From JAIBCC01 sp963763855 (GTDB lineage: Bacteria; Acidobacteriota; Blastocatellia; Pyrinomonadales; Pyrinomonadaceae), in NCBI GenBank assembly GCA_963763855.1, contig CAVXPU010000005.1, positions 2,604,001 to 2,668,000 of the forward strand: 64,000 nt of DNA. Direction: 5' to 3'. Positions 9,475 to 18,213 of this stretch are shown piece after piece. The first letter of the stretch is position 1, and each line of letters starts with the position of its first letter. Made by a program: the position numbers and the translations under genes. Under the pieces are notes generated by a model. It made no database searches and had not been told where the DNA came from. It saw nothing but the letters and a program-made list of their open reading frames with translations.

Positions 9475-9981
9475 CTACGATTCATAGTCGGCTCCAACTT
9501 GCCCTTTGACTTTTACTCCACCAATCTCTCCTTCAGCCTCCACTTTTGCCGTCCCTCTACATTTGCCAACGTAATCCGAGGCTGCTGATAAAGATAATTT
9601 GGTATCCGGTGAAATTTCGACTCGAACAGTTCCACCATTTTCGGCAACGGGTTTCAAGATGCGTTTTATTGATTCCCAATTGCTGGATGAAATTGATTTA
9701 ATAGCGTTCTTTTGAATGTCAGTAACTGAAAAGTTTTTTATTAACCAACTAACAGGATCTTTTAAGATTTCCTTAACGACCTTGTTTATATTTTTTTTTG
9801 ATGTTGCCTCGGCAAATAGATTGTTCAGACTGTCTTGTGTTAATAGTGGCTTACCCGTTGCCTTGGCATTTGCTATTGCTTCCTTGAGCCCTGCACTAAG
9901 ACAAAAAGCTCCAATCAACCCAAATGCTCCGCCTTTGATAAAACTCCTTCGGTCTGTTTGATTTTTTTCTTTTTTTTTCAT
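9475..9981 (-). CDS. Tat-signal-bearing small protein of unknown function
   Basis: The open frame extends to 10095, but the ATG at 9981 follows a strong AGGAG seven bases upstream and yields a twin-arginine leader (DRRSFIKGGAFGLIGAF), so a 168-aa product is preferred; the extra upstream codons fall in a duplicated regulatory region. After the leader come a helical section (LTQDSLNNLFAEATSK, about 45-115) and a beta-like C-terminal part with GGTVRVEISPD and GEIGGVKVKGQVGADY. No family recognised. It occupies the same position relative to the duplicated divergent region as the coiled-coil gene does at 1270-2176, so it may be the regulated gene of the decayed second cassette. Confidence 0.6.
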   Translation of the reverse strand: MKKKEKNQTDRRSFIKGGAFGLIGAFCLSAGLKEAIANAKATGKPLLTQDSLNNLFAEATSKKNINKVVKEILKDPVSWLIKNFSVTDIQKNAIKSISSSNWESIKRILKPVAENGGTVRVEISPDTKLSLSAASDYVGKCRGTAKVEAEGEIGGVKVKGQVGADYES

Positions 9982-10000
9982 TGAAATTCTCCTTTTGTTG

Positions 10001-10190
10001 AAAACTCTTTTAATTTCTCTTTTTTTTCGCTTTACAATCGGCTTTAACGAAAACAATTTAGTTTGCTGCTGTTCGCTTTCGTTAAAGCCTGTCAAGGCAA
10101 GTTTTGCTGACGCGGATGAATTTAATTTTGAAACGCAAAAAAGTCCTGAACTTTTTCTCCATTATTTCTCCTTTCTTTTTCCATGAGCGT
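10001..10190. repeat. Duplicated divergent regulatory region, copy 2
   Basis: This is a second copy of 2238-2416. It includes the same 34-nt core (10029-10062) and here a perfect 13-bp inverted repeat GGCTTTAACGAAA / TTTCGTTAAAGCC at 10040-10052 and 10077-10089. It again separates a minus-strand accessory gene from a plus-strand winged-helix reading frame, although that frame is now a pseudogene. Confidence 0.72.
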
Positions 10191-10440
10191 ATGTATAATG
10201 AAGACAATAACTTAAGAAATTTCGGATGGTTTTGGTTTAATCGGAAAAGGAGGTTCTCCATTTTGCAGGTGTGCGAATGAAATTGGCTTTGGTAGAACTT
10301 GAGCTGTTTTGATGGTCGCAGAAAAGGCAGGTTCGTTTTCTCAAATTGAGACGGCACTATTAAATATAAGATAAAGCTGAAAATTTGTTCATTCAGGCGA
10401 GGGATTCAAACAGACAGTTTTTATATGCGAAAGCTTGGAA
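10191..10440 (+). pseudogene. Decayed N-terminus of a winged-helix regulator
   Basis: From ATG 10191 the frame reads MYNEDNNLRNFGWFWFNRKR, aligning with MINEYNNLISFGKFRLDAEK of the intact regulator at 2417. It hits a stop at 10278-10280, but shifting by one base recovers KLALVELELF (parent NLALKEIEML), another shift recovers LMVAEKAGSFSQIETALL, and a further one gives AENLFIQARDSN, matching the parent's ADSFVEESNLS region. The copy thus retains the winged-helix segment with several frameshifts and stops, and has lost the membrane, sensor and TPR parts. It ends at the hairpin at 10439. It is a genuine relic, not a functional gene. Confidence 0.75.
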
Positions 10441-10476
10441 AAAAGAAGTAACACATCTCAATGCTACTTCTTTTTT
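10439..10476. terminator. Bidirectional intrinsic terminator
   Basis: AAAAAAGAAGTA (10439-10450) pairs perfectly with TACTTCTTTTTT (10465-10476), and the stem itself supplies the T tract on either strand. It ends the lipase gene on the minus strand and any transcript through the regulator relic on the plus strand. Confidence 0.7.
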
Positions 10477-10487
10477 GTATGATTAAC

Positions 10488-11225
10488 TTAGCGTACCGAG
10501 AAAAATCCGTGAGTATTCAAAAAATTCTGGCATTGTGCCCAGACTTGATCGGAAACAAGTTTATCATTGCTGTAAGTTACTCTGGTTGTGTATGACCAAA
10601 CCGGTCCTCGTCTAACCGGCGAACCCCATGCTTCGGCTGCTCCTTCATCTATCAAATCACTGGGTTTCTTCCCGTCCTTCTCAGCATTCCAAGGAACTCC
10701 TCCCATACCACCGTGAGTGCACATATACATTACGGCTGGAGGGTAATTGGTTGTTGAAGGATTGTATTTCATTCCATCATTTCCAAAAGTTGCTCTGGAT
10801 TGTGCCGCCGGATTTCTGATTACATGGCGGACAAACTTCACATTGTCGGGAACTATTTCGGCATCATTTGCCATGTCGCGATCAACACAATCAAACATCA
10901 TTAATGCTTGGACATTTATATTCAAAGCCTTTAATTTTTTTGCCACAACAACCGCACCCAAAGCCCCCCTGCTATAGCCCGTCAGCAGTACAGGTTCATT
11001 TGGCATTTGCTGTTTTTTTTGCTTAATAAATGCTACTCCCCCTTCTATCGCTTGCCAAAGATATCCCCCATCCGCAAGCGGACCACGATAATAATGACCA
11101 TTACTTTTTCCTTTACAGAGCCTGCTGACGAAACTTTTTTCGAAATCTCTGTCATATCTCGCGTTTCGTGCTGTGGTCAAAGACCACGAATCATCTGTTC
11201 CATCAATCCCAACTAATATTGGCAC
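10488..11225 (-). CDS. DUF2235/Tle-like alpha/beta-hydrolase (lipase-like)
   Basis: The 245-aa protein starts at a GTG with an AGGAG about 12 bases upstream and has no signal peptide. It opens with LVGIDGTDDSW, has the nucleophile elbow GYSRGALGAV (about residue 84; GxSxG with the arginine typical of DUF2235), then ALMMFDCVDRD and KFVRHVIRN, equivalents of the DUF2235 segments around the acid and histidine. DUF2235 includes type VI phospholipase effectors of the Tle1 class, but many members are housekeeping hydrolases, and no secretion genes are adjacent. It is shorter than most Tle1 proteins. It is isolated on the minus strand next to the regulator relic. Confidence 0.62.
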   Translation of the reverse strand: MPILVGIDGTDDSWSLTTARNARYDRDFEKSFVSRLCKGKSNGHYYRGPLADGGYLWQAIEGGVAFIKQKKQQMPNEPVLLTGYSRGALGAVVVAKKLKALNINVQALMMFDCVDRDMANDAEIVPDNVKFVRHVIRNPAAQSRATFGNDGMKYNPSTTNYPPAVMYMCTHGGMGGVPWNAEKDGKKPSDLIDEGAAEAWGSPVRRGPVWSYTTRVTYSNDKLVSDQVWAQCQNFLNTHGFFSVR

Positions 11226-11477
11226 GTTTTTTAATTCTCCTATAAATTAATCTTTAAATCTTTATGTTTGGGGGCTTGCAATAACTAGGCTAACATTTGA
11301 AGACGTTAATCTTTTTTAGTTTTGCTTAAAAAATAACATACTTTTCCAAGTAAATCACCAATTTCATTTATGAAACAATAGACGATCAATCGGTCATTTT
11401 TTTCTAAACCGCCGAAAATTTGTTTCCTTTTGATCCGGTAGGCAGATTATTCCTTTTGATATAAAATTAACCTTTTT

Positions 11478-12668
11478 ATGAGCAAACGCAAACTTGGCAT
11501 AGCAATCGTCGGACTTGGCGGAGCAGTTGGAACAACAATGGTCGCCGGAATTGAACTTTTGAAAAAAGGTAAAATCGGCACGGAGGGTTTACCTTTAGCT
11601 GATCTGCCCACAAATTTAATTGATCAACTAACGAATTACGAAGAAATCATTTTTGGCGGATGGGATTTGTTTGGCGAACATTTAGCCAAAGCTGCCGAAG
11701 AACACGATGTTTTAACGCACAAACAATTTGTGGCAATTGAGGAAGAATTACGCCAGATCAAACCTTGGCGAGCCGTCGGAAATAAAGAGTTTTTAAACAA
11801 TATCGAAGGCGAAAATGTTGTTTCAAATAATTCACATCGAGACGTTATTTCGTCTATTCGCAAAGATTTACAAACATTTAAGGCGACTTGCGAAAATGTA
11901 GTCGTTATCAATTTGGCTTCGACCGAAAAATTAGCAGATGAAGGTAACGAACTTTTTAATTCCCTAAAGAGTTTTGACAAAGCATTAGACGAAAATTCTG
12001 CGGAAATTTCGCCGGCAATGCTATATGCCTACGCCGCAATTGCCGAAAATATTCCCTACGGAAATTTTACGCCATCCGTTTCCGCCGATATTCCTGCTTT
12101 GGTCGAATTTGCTATAAAACAGGGCGTTCCGCTTGCTGGTAAAGACGGTAAAACCGGGCAAACGATGATCAAAAGCGTACTCGCTCCGGCTTTCAAAACT
12201 AGAGCCTTAAAAGTTGATGGTTGGTTTTCGACCAATATTTTAGGCAATCGCGATGGTTTAGCCCTTTCGGATAAGGATTCGCTTGCTTCAAAAGTTAAAA
12301 CCAAAAGTTCTCTGCTTGATGATATTTTGGGCTACGATGTGGAAGATCATATAGTTGACATTCGCTATTATCGCCCGCGAGGCGACAACAAAGAGGCTTG
12401 GGATAACATTGATTTACGTGGTTTTTTGGGACAACCAATGCAATTGAAAGTAAATTTTTTGTGCAAAGATTCGATTTTAGCGGCACCGCTGGCGATTGAA
12501 ATTGCCCGCTGCTTGGATTTAGCAAAGCAACGAAATGAATTGGGCGTGCAAGAACAATTAGGCGTTTTCTTCAAATATCCAATGATGAAAAATAATGCCG
12601 AAAAGCCCGAAAATGCGTTGCACAAACAAGAAGCCGTCCTTTTGGAATGGCTCGGGCAGTATCAGTAG
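11478..12668 (+). CDS. ino1: Inositol-3-phosphate synthase
   Basis: The 396-aa protein matches the myo-inositol-1-phosphate synthase family, which converts glucose 6-phosphate to inositol 3-phosphate with NAD. Visible features are the N-terminal Rossmann motif VGLGGAVGTTMVAG (about 11-24), the conserved NIPYGNFTPS and the core block GKDGKTGQTMIKSVLAPAF (about 221-239), followed by GWFSTNILGNRDG. It precedes a phosphoglucose isomerase gene on the same strand, consistent with shared use of glucose 6-phosphate. A TAAAAT hexamer at 11462-11467 ends only 10 nt before the ATG, so the transcript probably has almost no leader. Its stop codon is embedded in a long inverted repeat. Confidence 0.93.
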   Translation: MSKRKLGIAIVGLGGAVGTTMVAGIELLKKGKIGTEGLPLADLPTNLIDQLTNYEEIIFGGWDLFGEHLAKAAEEHDVLTHKQFVAIEEELRQIKPWRAVGNKEFLNNIEGENVVSNNSHRDVISSIRKDLQTFKATCENVVVINLASTEKLADEGNELFNSLKSFDKALDENSAEISPAMLYAYAAIAENIPYGNFTPSVSADIPALVEFAIKQGVPLAGKDGKTGQTMIKSVLAPAFKTRALKVDGWFSTNILGNRDGLALSDKDSLASKVKTKSSLLDDILGYDVEDHIVDIRYYRPRGDNKEAWDNIDLRGFLGQPMQLKVNFLCKDSILAAPLAIEIARCLDLAKQRNELGVQEQLGVFFKYPMMKNNAEKPENALHKQEAVLLEWLGQYQ

Positions 12669-12727
12669 CCCGACCGTCAGGAAGGGCTAAGCTGCCGACA
12701 AAATATCCCTTCATGACGGTCGGGCTA
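12666..12727. repeat. REP-like inverted repeat overlapping the ino1 stop codon
   Basis: A 21-nt arm at 12666-12686 (TAGCCCGACCGTCAGG...) pairs with 12707-12727 at 20 of 21 positions, with a 20-nt spacer. The G+C-rich arms contrast with the surrounding DNA. The shape fits a REP-type palindrome of the kind mobilised by REP-associated tyrosine transposases, or simply a terminator. The first arm supplies the TAG stop of ino1. Confidence 0.6.
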
Positions 12728-12787
12728 CCGACACAAACCACAAAAACCTTAACTTTCCACGCATAATCTCTCTTCCTCAGCGGTAAA

Positions 12788-12816
12788 TTTACTTCAATTT
12801 ATAAAAGTGTGATAAT
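12788..12816 (+). promoter_or_regulatory. Probable promoter of the phosphoglucose isomerase gene
   Basis: TTTACT (12788-12793), a 17-bp spacer and GATAAT (12811-12816) precede the ATG at 12823 by only 6 nt, so the transcription start would fall at or beside the start codon. No ribosome site is visible, consistent with a leaderless mRNA. Confidence 0.45.
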
Positions 12817-12822
12817 CAAAAA

Positions 12823-14495
12823 ATGTTAAATTCACTTGCTTATTCATTGCCGGCAGACCTGCAAACTGCTGTAAACGAATCGCTTGAAGATTGGAAAAAC
12901 GACGACAAAATCAATCGTTTATGGGCAAAAAATGCGAGCGTTTGGACAAATTCCGACGAGGCAATTTGGCTAGATTGGCTTGATGTTGTAGAAACAGAAT
13001 TGAATGATTTGCAGAAATATCGTGCCTTTGCGGAAGATGTAAAGTCTTTTGAATCAGTAGTTTTGCTCGGAATGGGAGGAAGTTCGCTGTGTCCGGAAGT
13101 TTTAGCAATTACGTTTGGAGTAGAAAATTTTTACATTTTAGATTCAACCGTACCATCGCAAGTTAAAGCTGTTGAAAATAAAGTTGATTTAAGCAAAACT
13201 CTTTTTATCGTCGCCAGCAAATCGGGTTCGACGCTCGAGCCGAATTGCTTCAAACAATACTTTTACGAGAGGGTAGTGGAAACAGTTGGGCGTGAAAACG
13301 CAGGCAAACATTTCGTCGCCATTACTGATCCAAATTCTAAAATGCAATCCGTTGCCGAGCGTGACGGTTTTCGCAAAATATTTTTTGGGAATCCGAAAAT
13401 TGGCGGACGTTTTTCTGCTCTAAGTCCTTTTGGAATCGCAGCAATGGCTTCGATGCAGATTGATTTTGAAGATTTTTTGAGGCGAGCGAATGAAATGGTT
13501 CAAGCTTGTAAATCCGCAGATCCGGCGAGAATCCTGCCGCAATTTTAGGAACTATTTTAGGCGTAGCTCATGCACATGGCAAAGATAAACTAACGATATT
13601 TACCTCGCCCGAAATTTACGATGTTGGAGCATGGCTTGAGCAACTTATTGCTGAATCTACGGGCAAAAATAATGTTTCGATAATTCCGGTTGATCGTGAA
13701 TACATTCAAGGTGATTATGGCGATGACCGCGTTTTTGTTTATCTCAGATTGAAGGATTCGCCGGAAAGTTATGCGATCGAAGACCTCGAAAAAGCGTCGC
13801 AACCTGTTGTAAGAATTATACTTAACGACAAAATGAATCTTGGACAGGAGTTTTTCCGCTGGGAATTTGCGACCGCGGTTGCGGGTGCAATTATGGGCAT
13901 CCATCCTTTCAATCAGCCTGACGTTGAATCAGCAAAAATTGAAGCGAAAGAGTTGACCAATGCCTACGAAGAAACCGGAAGTTTGCCGGAAGAATCGCCA
14001 TTTTTTGAATCGGACGGCATTAAATTGTTTTCAGATGAAGCAAATGTTAAGGAATTAAACGTTTTAGTTGGCGAAAAGAATTTGATCAATTATTTGAAAG
14101 CTCATTTTTCGCGGATCAAGAAAAACGATTATTTCGCGTTGCTCGGCTACATCGAAATGAATGCCGAACACGAAAATTTACTGCAAGAACTACGACATTT
14201 TGTTTTGGATAAACATAAAGTCGCGACTTGCTTAGGCTTTGGACCGCGATTTTTGCATTCCACAGGGCAAGGCTACAAAGGCGGTGCAAATAATGGCGTT
14301 TTCTTACAAATTACTTCTGATGATGAATTTGATCTACGGGTGCCTGACCAAAAATATACTTTCGGAATCGTAAAAGCTGCCCAAGCTCGCGGAGATTTTC
14401 AAGTTTTATGCGATAGAAAACGGCGGGCGTTGCGGGTGCATCTTGGGACAAAAGTGAGTGAAGGATTGAATCAAATTTTGTCGAATCTAGAGTAA
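12823..14495 (+). pseudogene. pgi: Glucose-6-phosphate isomerase, interrupted by a one-base frameshift
   Basis: The first frame (12823-13548, 241 aa) carries VVLLGMGGSSLCPEV and IVASKSGSTLEPN, the sugar-isomerase signature of phosphoglucose isomerase as found in the C-terminal half of tal-pgi fusions. It then stops after PARILPQF. The other frame picks up at once as NPAAILGTILGVAHAHGKDK and continues to 14495, with YLRLKDSPES and a C-terminal FGPRFLHSTGQGYKGG segment that completes the enzyme. One missing A in the AGAATCC at about 13529-13535 accounts for the break. The total would be about 557 aa. Because the rest is well conserved, this is either a recent mutation or a sequencing error. No transaldolase part is fused upstream. 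Confidence 0.85.
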
Positions 14496-14496
14496 A

Positions 14497-14584
14497 AATT
14501 AGCCTACGAAACATACGAAAAGCACGAAAAGAAGATTTTTACTTTCCTTCTTTTCGTGCCTTTTGTGTTTTTCGTAGGTTAATC
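14497..14584. terminator. Long imperfect hairpin between convergent genes
   Basis: Left arm 14497-14534, containing TAGCCTACGAAA and AGCACGAAAAGAAG, pairs with right arm 14547-14584 (CTTCTTTTCGTGC ... TTTCGTAGGTTA) over nearly 40 positions with a few mismatches. It lies between the stops of pgi (+) and the dienelactone hydrolase (-) and is suited to terminate both. The CACGAA words link it to other intergenic repeats here. Confidence 0.6.
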
Positions 14585-14591
14585 TCTTTTC

Positions 14592-15458
14592 TTATTTCAG
14601 ATTCTTCCTTAAAAAGGCTAACGTCTGCGTCCAAGCATCTTTGGCGGATTCTGCATTGTAACGCTGTTGATTTGTATCGTTGAAGAACGCGTGTTCCGCA
14701 CCGCTGTAAATCTTGTGTTCGTATGATTTACCAAGTTTTTTCATAGTCGCTGCAACTTCCGGCACTTTGTCGGTAATCCGTGCGTCTTTTTCGCCATAAA
14801 CTCCAAAAACAGGTGCGTGAACTTTCGCAAGTTGTTCTTCGGTTGGTGCAGTTCCGTAAAAAACTACCGCTGCTGCAAGTTTATTTGGCTCGGTTGAAAG
14901 TAAGAAAGACCTTGCTCCGCCCCAGCAAAACCCGATTGATGCGAGTTTGTTTTTCTTCACACTTTTATGCGAATTGAGAAAAGCCAAACCCGCATTAAGA
15001 TCACTCATTACATCAGTTGCGGGAATTGCAGAAAATGCTTCGCGAACCTTTTCAGGCGTATCCATCGCAGCAGTTCCACCCTTTCTCGAAAGTGCATCAA
15101 CAGCTAAAGCGACAAATCCTTCAGCAGCAAAACGTCTCGCAACATCTCGTGTGTGATCATTCAATCCGCGGTTTTCATGGATCACCAAGATCGCCGGATA
15201 CTTCCCTTTCTTCTTGGGTTTGCTCAAATATCCACTCAATTTCACATCGCCATTCATGTATTCGACGGTGCTGGAATCAACATCAAATTTCTTCGATTCA
15301 ACATCAGAAACTAGCGTCGCCGCTAAGCCGCTTTGTTCCAAGAATAACTGTGCGGTCGCGTAAGTGCCTGTAACGGCAATCAGACGCGTAAAGAAACCCC
15401 GACGATTCAGCCTCTCAGAACGATATTCTTCGACAATATTTTCTATTTTCTTATCCAT
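14592..15458 (-). CDS. Dienelactone hydrolase family protein, possibly exported
   Basis: The 288-aa product has the dienelactone hydrolase pattern: VIHENRGLNDHTRDVARR, AEGFVALAVDALSR, the Cys nucleophile elbow GFCWGGARS (about 173-181), a late acid in GVYGEKDARI and a histidine in GAEHAFFND. The N-terminus has NRRGFFTRL followed by a hydrophobic stretch, compatible with Tat export. The family hydrolyses ester or lactone bonds; the natural substrate cannot be read from the sequence. A paralogue with the same layout lies at 59276-60160. It is convergent with pgi and divergent from the cyclase gene. Confidence 0.85.
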   Translation of the reverse strand: MDKKIENIVEEYRSERLNRRGFFTRLIAVTGTYATAQLFLEQSGLAATLVSDVESKKFDVDSSTVEYMNGDVKLSGYLSKPKKKGKYPAILVIHENRGLNDHTRDVARRFAAEGFVALAVDALSRKGGTAAMDTPEKVREAFSAIPATDVMSDLNAGLAFLNSHKSVKKNKLASIGFCWGGARSFLLSTEPNKLAAAVVFYGTAPTEEQLAKVHAPVFGVYGEKDARITDKVPEVAATMKKLGKSYEHKIYSGAEHAFFNDTNQQRYNAESAKDAWTQTLAFLRKNLK

Positions 15459-15531
15459 AAACCTTCCTGTTATTTTTTTCTTAGATTATTACTTTTTAAT
15501 TTCCAAAATACAACAAAAATCTTGTTCGGGT

Positions 15532-15537
15532 TATAAT
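15532..15537 (+). promoter_or_regulatory. -10 element TATAAT of the cyclase gene
   Basis: A perfect TATAAT ends 7 nt before the ATG at 15545, with no ribosome site between them; transcription should begin at or next to the start codon. A convincing -35 is not seen. Confidence 0.45.
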
Positions 15538-15544
15538 TTCAGCA

Positions 15545-16366
15545 ATGCTTATTTCGTTTAATTTCAATGATCAGATTTACCAAATTGACTCGTCGAAACC
15601 GCTTGATATCTCAATTCCAATTGATTTTTACGGCGATCAGGTAAATGTTTACGGCGTAGAAAAAGCGACCTCAAAACCCTGCAAAACCGATGAATTTATC
15701 GGCGATACGCGACACGGAGGAAGTTGTAATTTCGAACAAATTACACTAATTCCACATTGTAACGGGACACATACCGAATGCATCGGGCATATTACAAACG
15801 AAAGAATTTCTGTTCTTGATTGTTTGAAAGAAGAGTTTAGTCCGGCAATTTTGTTGACGGTAGAGCCAACAAATGCGTTTGAAACTCAAGAGACTTATCC
15901 GGTTGAATTACAAGAAACCGATAAATTGCTAACAAGAAAATCAATCGAGGACGTACTAATCAGAACACGGAGCGATAGCGACTTGGCACATTTTGCGATG
16001 ATTATCCGCACACTTCCAAATAATCAGACCAAACTTACAAAAACTTACCTCAACGAAATTCCGCCATTTTTTACCACTGAAGCTATGCAATATTTAAACG
16101 AAATCGGTGTAAAACATTTGCTTTGCGATCTGCCTTCGATTGATAGAATTTACGACGAAGGGAAACTTTCCAATCACCGAATTTTTTGGAGTGTTGAGCA
16201 TGGGAAATTTGAAATTAATGAAGACAGTTTGATCGATAAAACGATTACGGAACTAATCTATGTTTCAGATGAAATTGCCGATGGATTCTATTTATTAAAC
16301 TTGCAAATTGCTCCATTTATTGCAGATGCGAGTCCGAGCCGCCCTTTACTTTATCGCCCTTACTAA
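15545..16366 (+). CDS. Cyclase / kynurenine formamidase-like metal-dependent hydrolase
   Basis: The 273-aa protein shows the cyclase-family arrangement: an early DISIPIDF segment, the metal-binding block HCNGTHTECIGH (about 75-86, the family's HxGTHxDxPxH with C and G variants), then FFTTEAMQYLNEIGVKHLLCDLPSID, which corresponds to the conserved G-DxxS/xD region before the second metal site, and NHRIFW. Members hydrolyse N-formylkynurenine or related amides or are of unknown substrate. The usual Asp of HGTHxD is Glu here. No kynurenine pathway neighbours exist, so a specific name is not justified. It is divergent from a dienelactone hydrolase and convergent with an amidohydrolase. Confidence 0.75.
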   Translation: MLISFNFNDQIYQIDSSKPLDISIPIDFYGDQVNVYGVEKATSKPCKTDEFIGDTRHGGSCNFEQITLIPHCNGTHTECIGHITNERISVLDCLKEEFSPAILLTVEPTNAFETQETYPVELQETDKLLTRKSIEDVLIRTRSDSDLAHFAMIIRTLPNNQTKLTKTYLNEIPPFFTTEAMQYLNEIGVKHLLCDLPSIDRIYDEGKLSNHRIFWSVEHGKFEINEDSLIDKTITELIYVSDEIADGFYLLNLQIAPFIADASPSRPLLYRPY

Positions 16367-16382
16367 TGTGCGGGCTTCTGCA

Positions 16383-18062
16383 TTATTTAATCTTCCTCGG
16401 TCCCCACAACGCACGCCCTGAAAATTTACCTGTGTGTTCGCCATTTTTCAACATCTGAACTCCATTGACGAATACATCCCTTACACCAACCGAATATTGA
16501 TGCGGTCTTTCAAAAGTTGATTTATCAGCAATCGTGTTTGGATCAAAAATAACGACATCAGCAAAATAGCCTTTTTTCAAAAAGCCTCGGCGGTCTAACT
16601 CAAGATTTGCAGCAGGCAAACTCGTCAAACGCCGAATTGCTTCTTGCAACGATATAACTTTTTCTTCACGAACATATTTGCCTAAAAGCCTCGCAAAGTT
16701 TCCATACGAACGAGGATGCGGATTTGATTTGAGAAAAACGCCTTCGGGAGCTTGCGAAGCGGCATCCGAGCCAAACGAAACCCACGGATATTTGATTTGT
16801 TTTTTAATATTTTCTTCATCCATCAAAAAATAAATCGTGTCCACACGGGATTTATCTTCAAACATCAAATCAAGAACCGTGTTTTCAACACCCGTGCCAC
16901 GCATTTTGGCGACTTCGCCGAGAGTTTTTCCGACTAAAGGTTTGAGCTTGTCATTTTTGAAGCCCGAAAACAGAACTCGGTCAGGCGAACCTGCCGACAA
17001 GCGAAGATTCTCCCATTTGTCAGAAGGCGTCCGCATTTCGTCCAAAATTTTCTTGCGAATTTCGGGATTTTGCAGACGTTTAAAAAGTTCTTCGTAACCG
17101 CCGCTCAACGCCCACGGCGGAATCGAAGCGTCCAATCCCGTTGCTCCGGCAGGATAGTTATACATATCGGCGGTGATCTTCATTCCTTTTCTTCGGGCAT
17201 CTTCAACCATCGCCAAAACCTTGTCCATTTTCGCCCAATTATCTTTTCCGGCGGCTTTCAAATGATAAATTTCGGCGGGAATTTTCGCCTCGCGGGAAAT
17301 GCGAATGAGTTCTTCGACAGCCTCGACGAACTGATTTCCCTCGCTTCGCATATGCGAAATGTATTTGCCGCGATATTTTGCCGCAACCTTGCACATTTCA
17401 ATCAATTCTTCGGTTTTGGCATAGAAAGCCGGAGCATAAATCAGCGACGATCCGATGCCCAACGCACCTGCTTCCATCTCTTTGCGGACGAGTTCACGCA
17501 TCTGTTCCATTTGTTCGGGCGTCGGCTGTTTATCTTCATCGCCGATAACATATTGACGGATCGTGGTCGCCCCGATAAACGATGCTACGTTTTGCGAAAC
17601 ACCTCGTTTTTCGAGATATTGGAGGTATTCAGCCAACGTCGTCCACTCAATCTTGTATTTGAAATCGCCTTGCGAATCTGCGACAAGTTTTTTCAAACGA
17701 TCATTCCAAGGTCCCATTGATTCGCCTTCGCCCATAATTTGGGTGGTGATGCCCTGTTTGAGTTCGCCCATCGAACGCGGATCGGCAATCAACGATTCCG
17801 TTGACCACGAAAGCATATTGATAAAACCCGGTGCAACTGCTAATCCATTCGCATCAACCGTTTGTCTCGTCTTGGCTTTGCTCAAATTTCCGATTTTTGT
17901 GACTTTATCGCCTTTGATGCCGACATCGCCCTTAAAAGGTTTTCCGCCGCTGCCATCGTAAATCGTGCCGTTTTTGATGATGACATCGAATTCGCTTGTT
18001 TGAGCGAAGGACGCGAAAACGAAAGTAGTTAAAAGAATTAGACAAGCAAAGATATTTTTCAT
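16383..18062 (-). CDS. Exported D-aminoacylase-like amidohydrolase
   Basis: The 559-aa product has a signal peptide (1-20, ending SFA before Q21) and the D-aminoacylase/N-acyl-D-amino-acid deacylase layout: FDVIIKNGTIYDGSGG, an N-terminal beta-sandwich start, ITTQIMGEGESMGPW, KYISHMRSEG and EIYHLKAAGKDNW with retained metal-site histidines, SFGSDAA with the retained Asp, and a C-terminal ADVVIFDPNTI. At the usual first metal motif (GFIDxHxH) it reads GFINMLSWSTES, lacking both histidines; I recall a subfamily with this change. Catalysis, if any, would use fewer metal ligands. It may act on D-amino-acid derivatives in the periplasm. Confidence 0.82.
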   Translation of the reverse strand: MKNIFACLILLTTFVFASFAQTSEFDVIIKNGTIYDGSGGKPFKGDVGIKGDKVTKIGNLSKAKTRQTVDANGLAVAPGFINMLSWSTESLIADPRSMGELKQGITTQIMGEGESMGPWNDRLKKLVADSQGDFKYKIEWTTLAEYLQYLEKRGVSQNVASFIGATTIRQYVIGDEDKQPTPEQMEQMRELVRKEMEAGALGIGSSLIYAPAFYAKTEELIEMCKVAAKYRGKYISHMRSEGNQFVEAVEELIRISREAKIPAEIYHLKAAGKDNWAKMDKVLAMVEDARRKGMKITADMYNYPAGATGLDASIPPWALSGGYEELFKRLQNPEIRKKILDEMRTPSDKWENLRLSAGSPDRVLFSGFKNDKLKPLVGKTLGEVAKMRGTGVENTVLDLMFEDKSRVDTIYFLMDEENIKKQIKYPWVSFGSDAASQAPEGVFLKSNPHPRSYGNFARLLGKYVREEKVISLQEAIRRLTSLPAANLELDRRGFLKKGYFADVVIFDPNTIADKSTFERPHQYSVGVRDVFVNGVQMLKNGEHTGKFSGRALWGPRKIK

Positions 18063-18213
18063 AATGGTTTGGAATGCAAAAGCGTGAACGATTCAAGTTT
18101 AATCGAAAACGTAGAATTTTCAAGCAATCTCAAAAATACACAACCGGATTACAACTTTATTTTGTGGAATTGGATAACAAATCAGTGAGATATAGAGTCT
18201 GACAGGTAATTCT

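Noticed and set aside
10082..10357. 91-aa minus-strand frame
   Set aside because: It crosses the duplicated regulatory region and the regulator relic and has no support.
16752..17961. Several plus-strand open frames of 60-216 aa
   Set aside because: They are antisense shadows of the amidohydrolase gene, which has clear family motifs.
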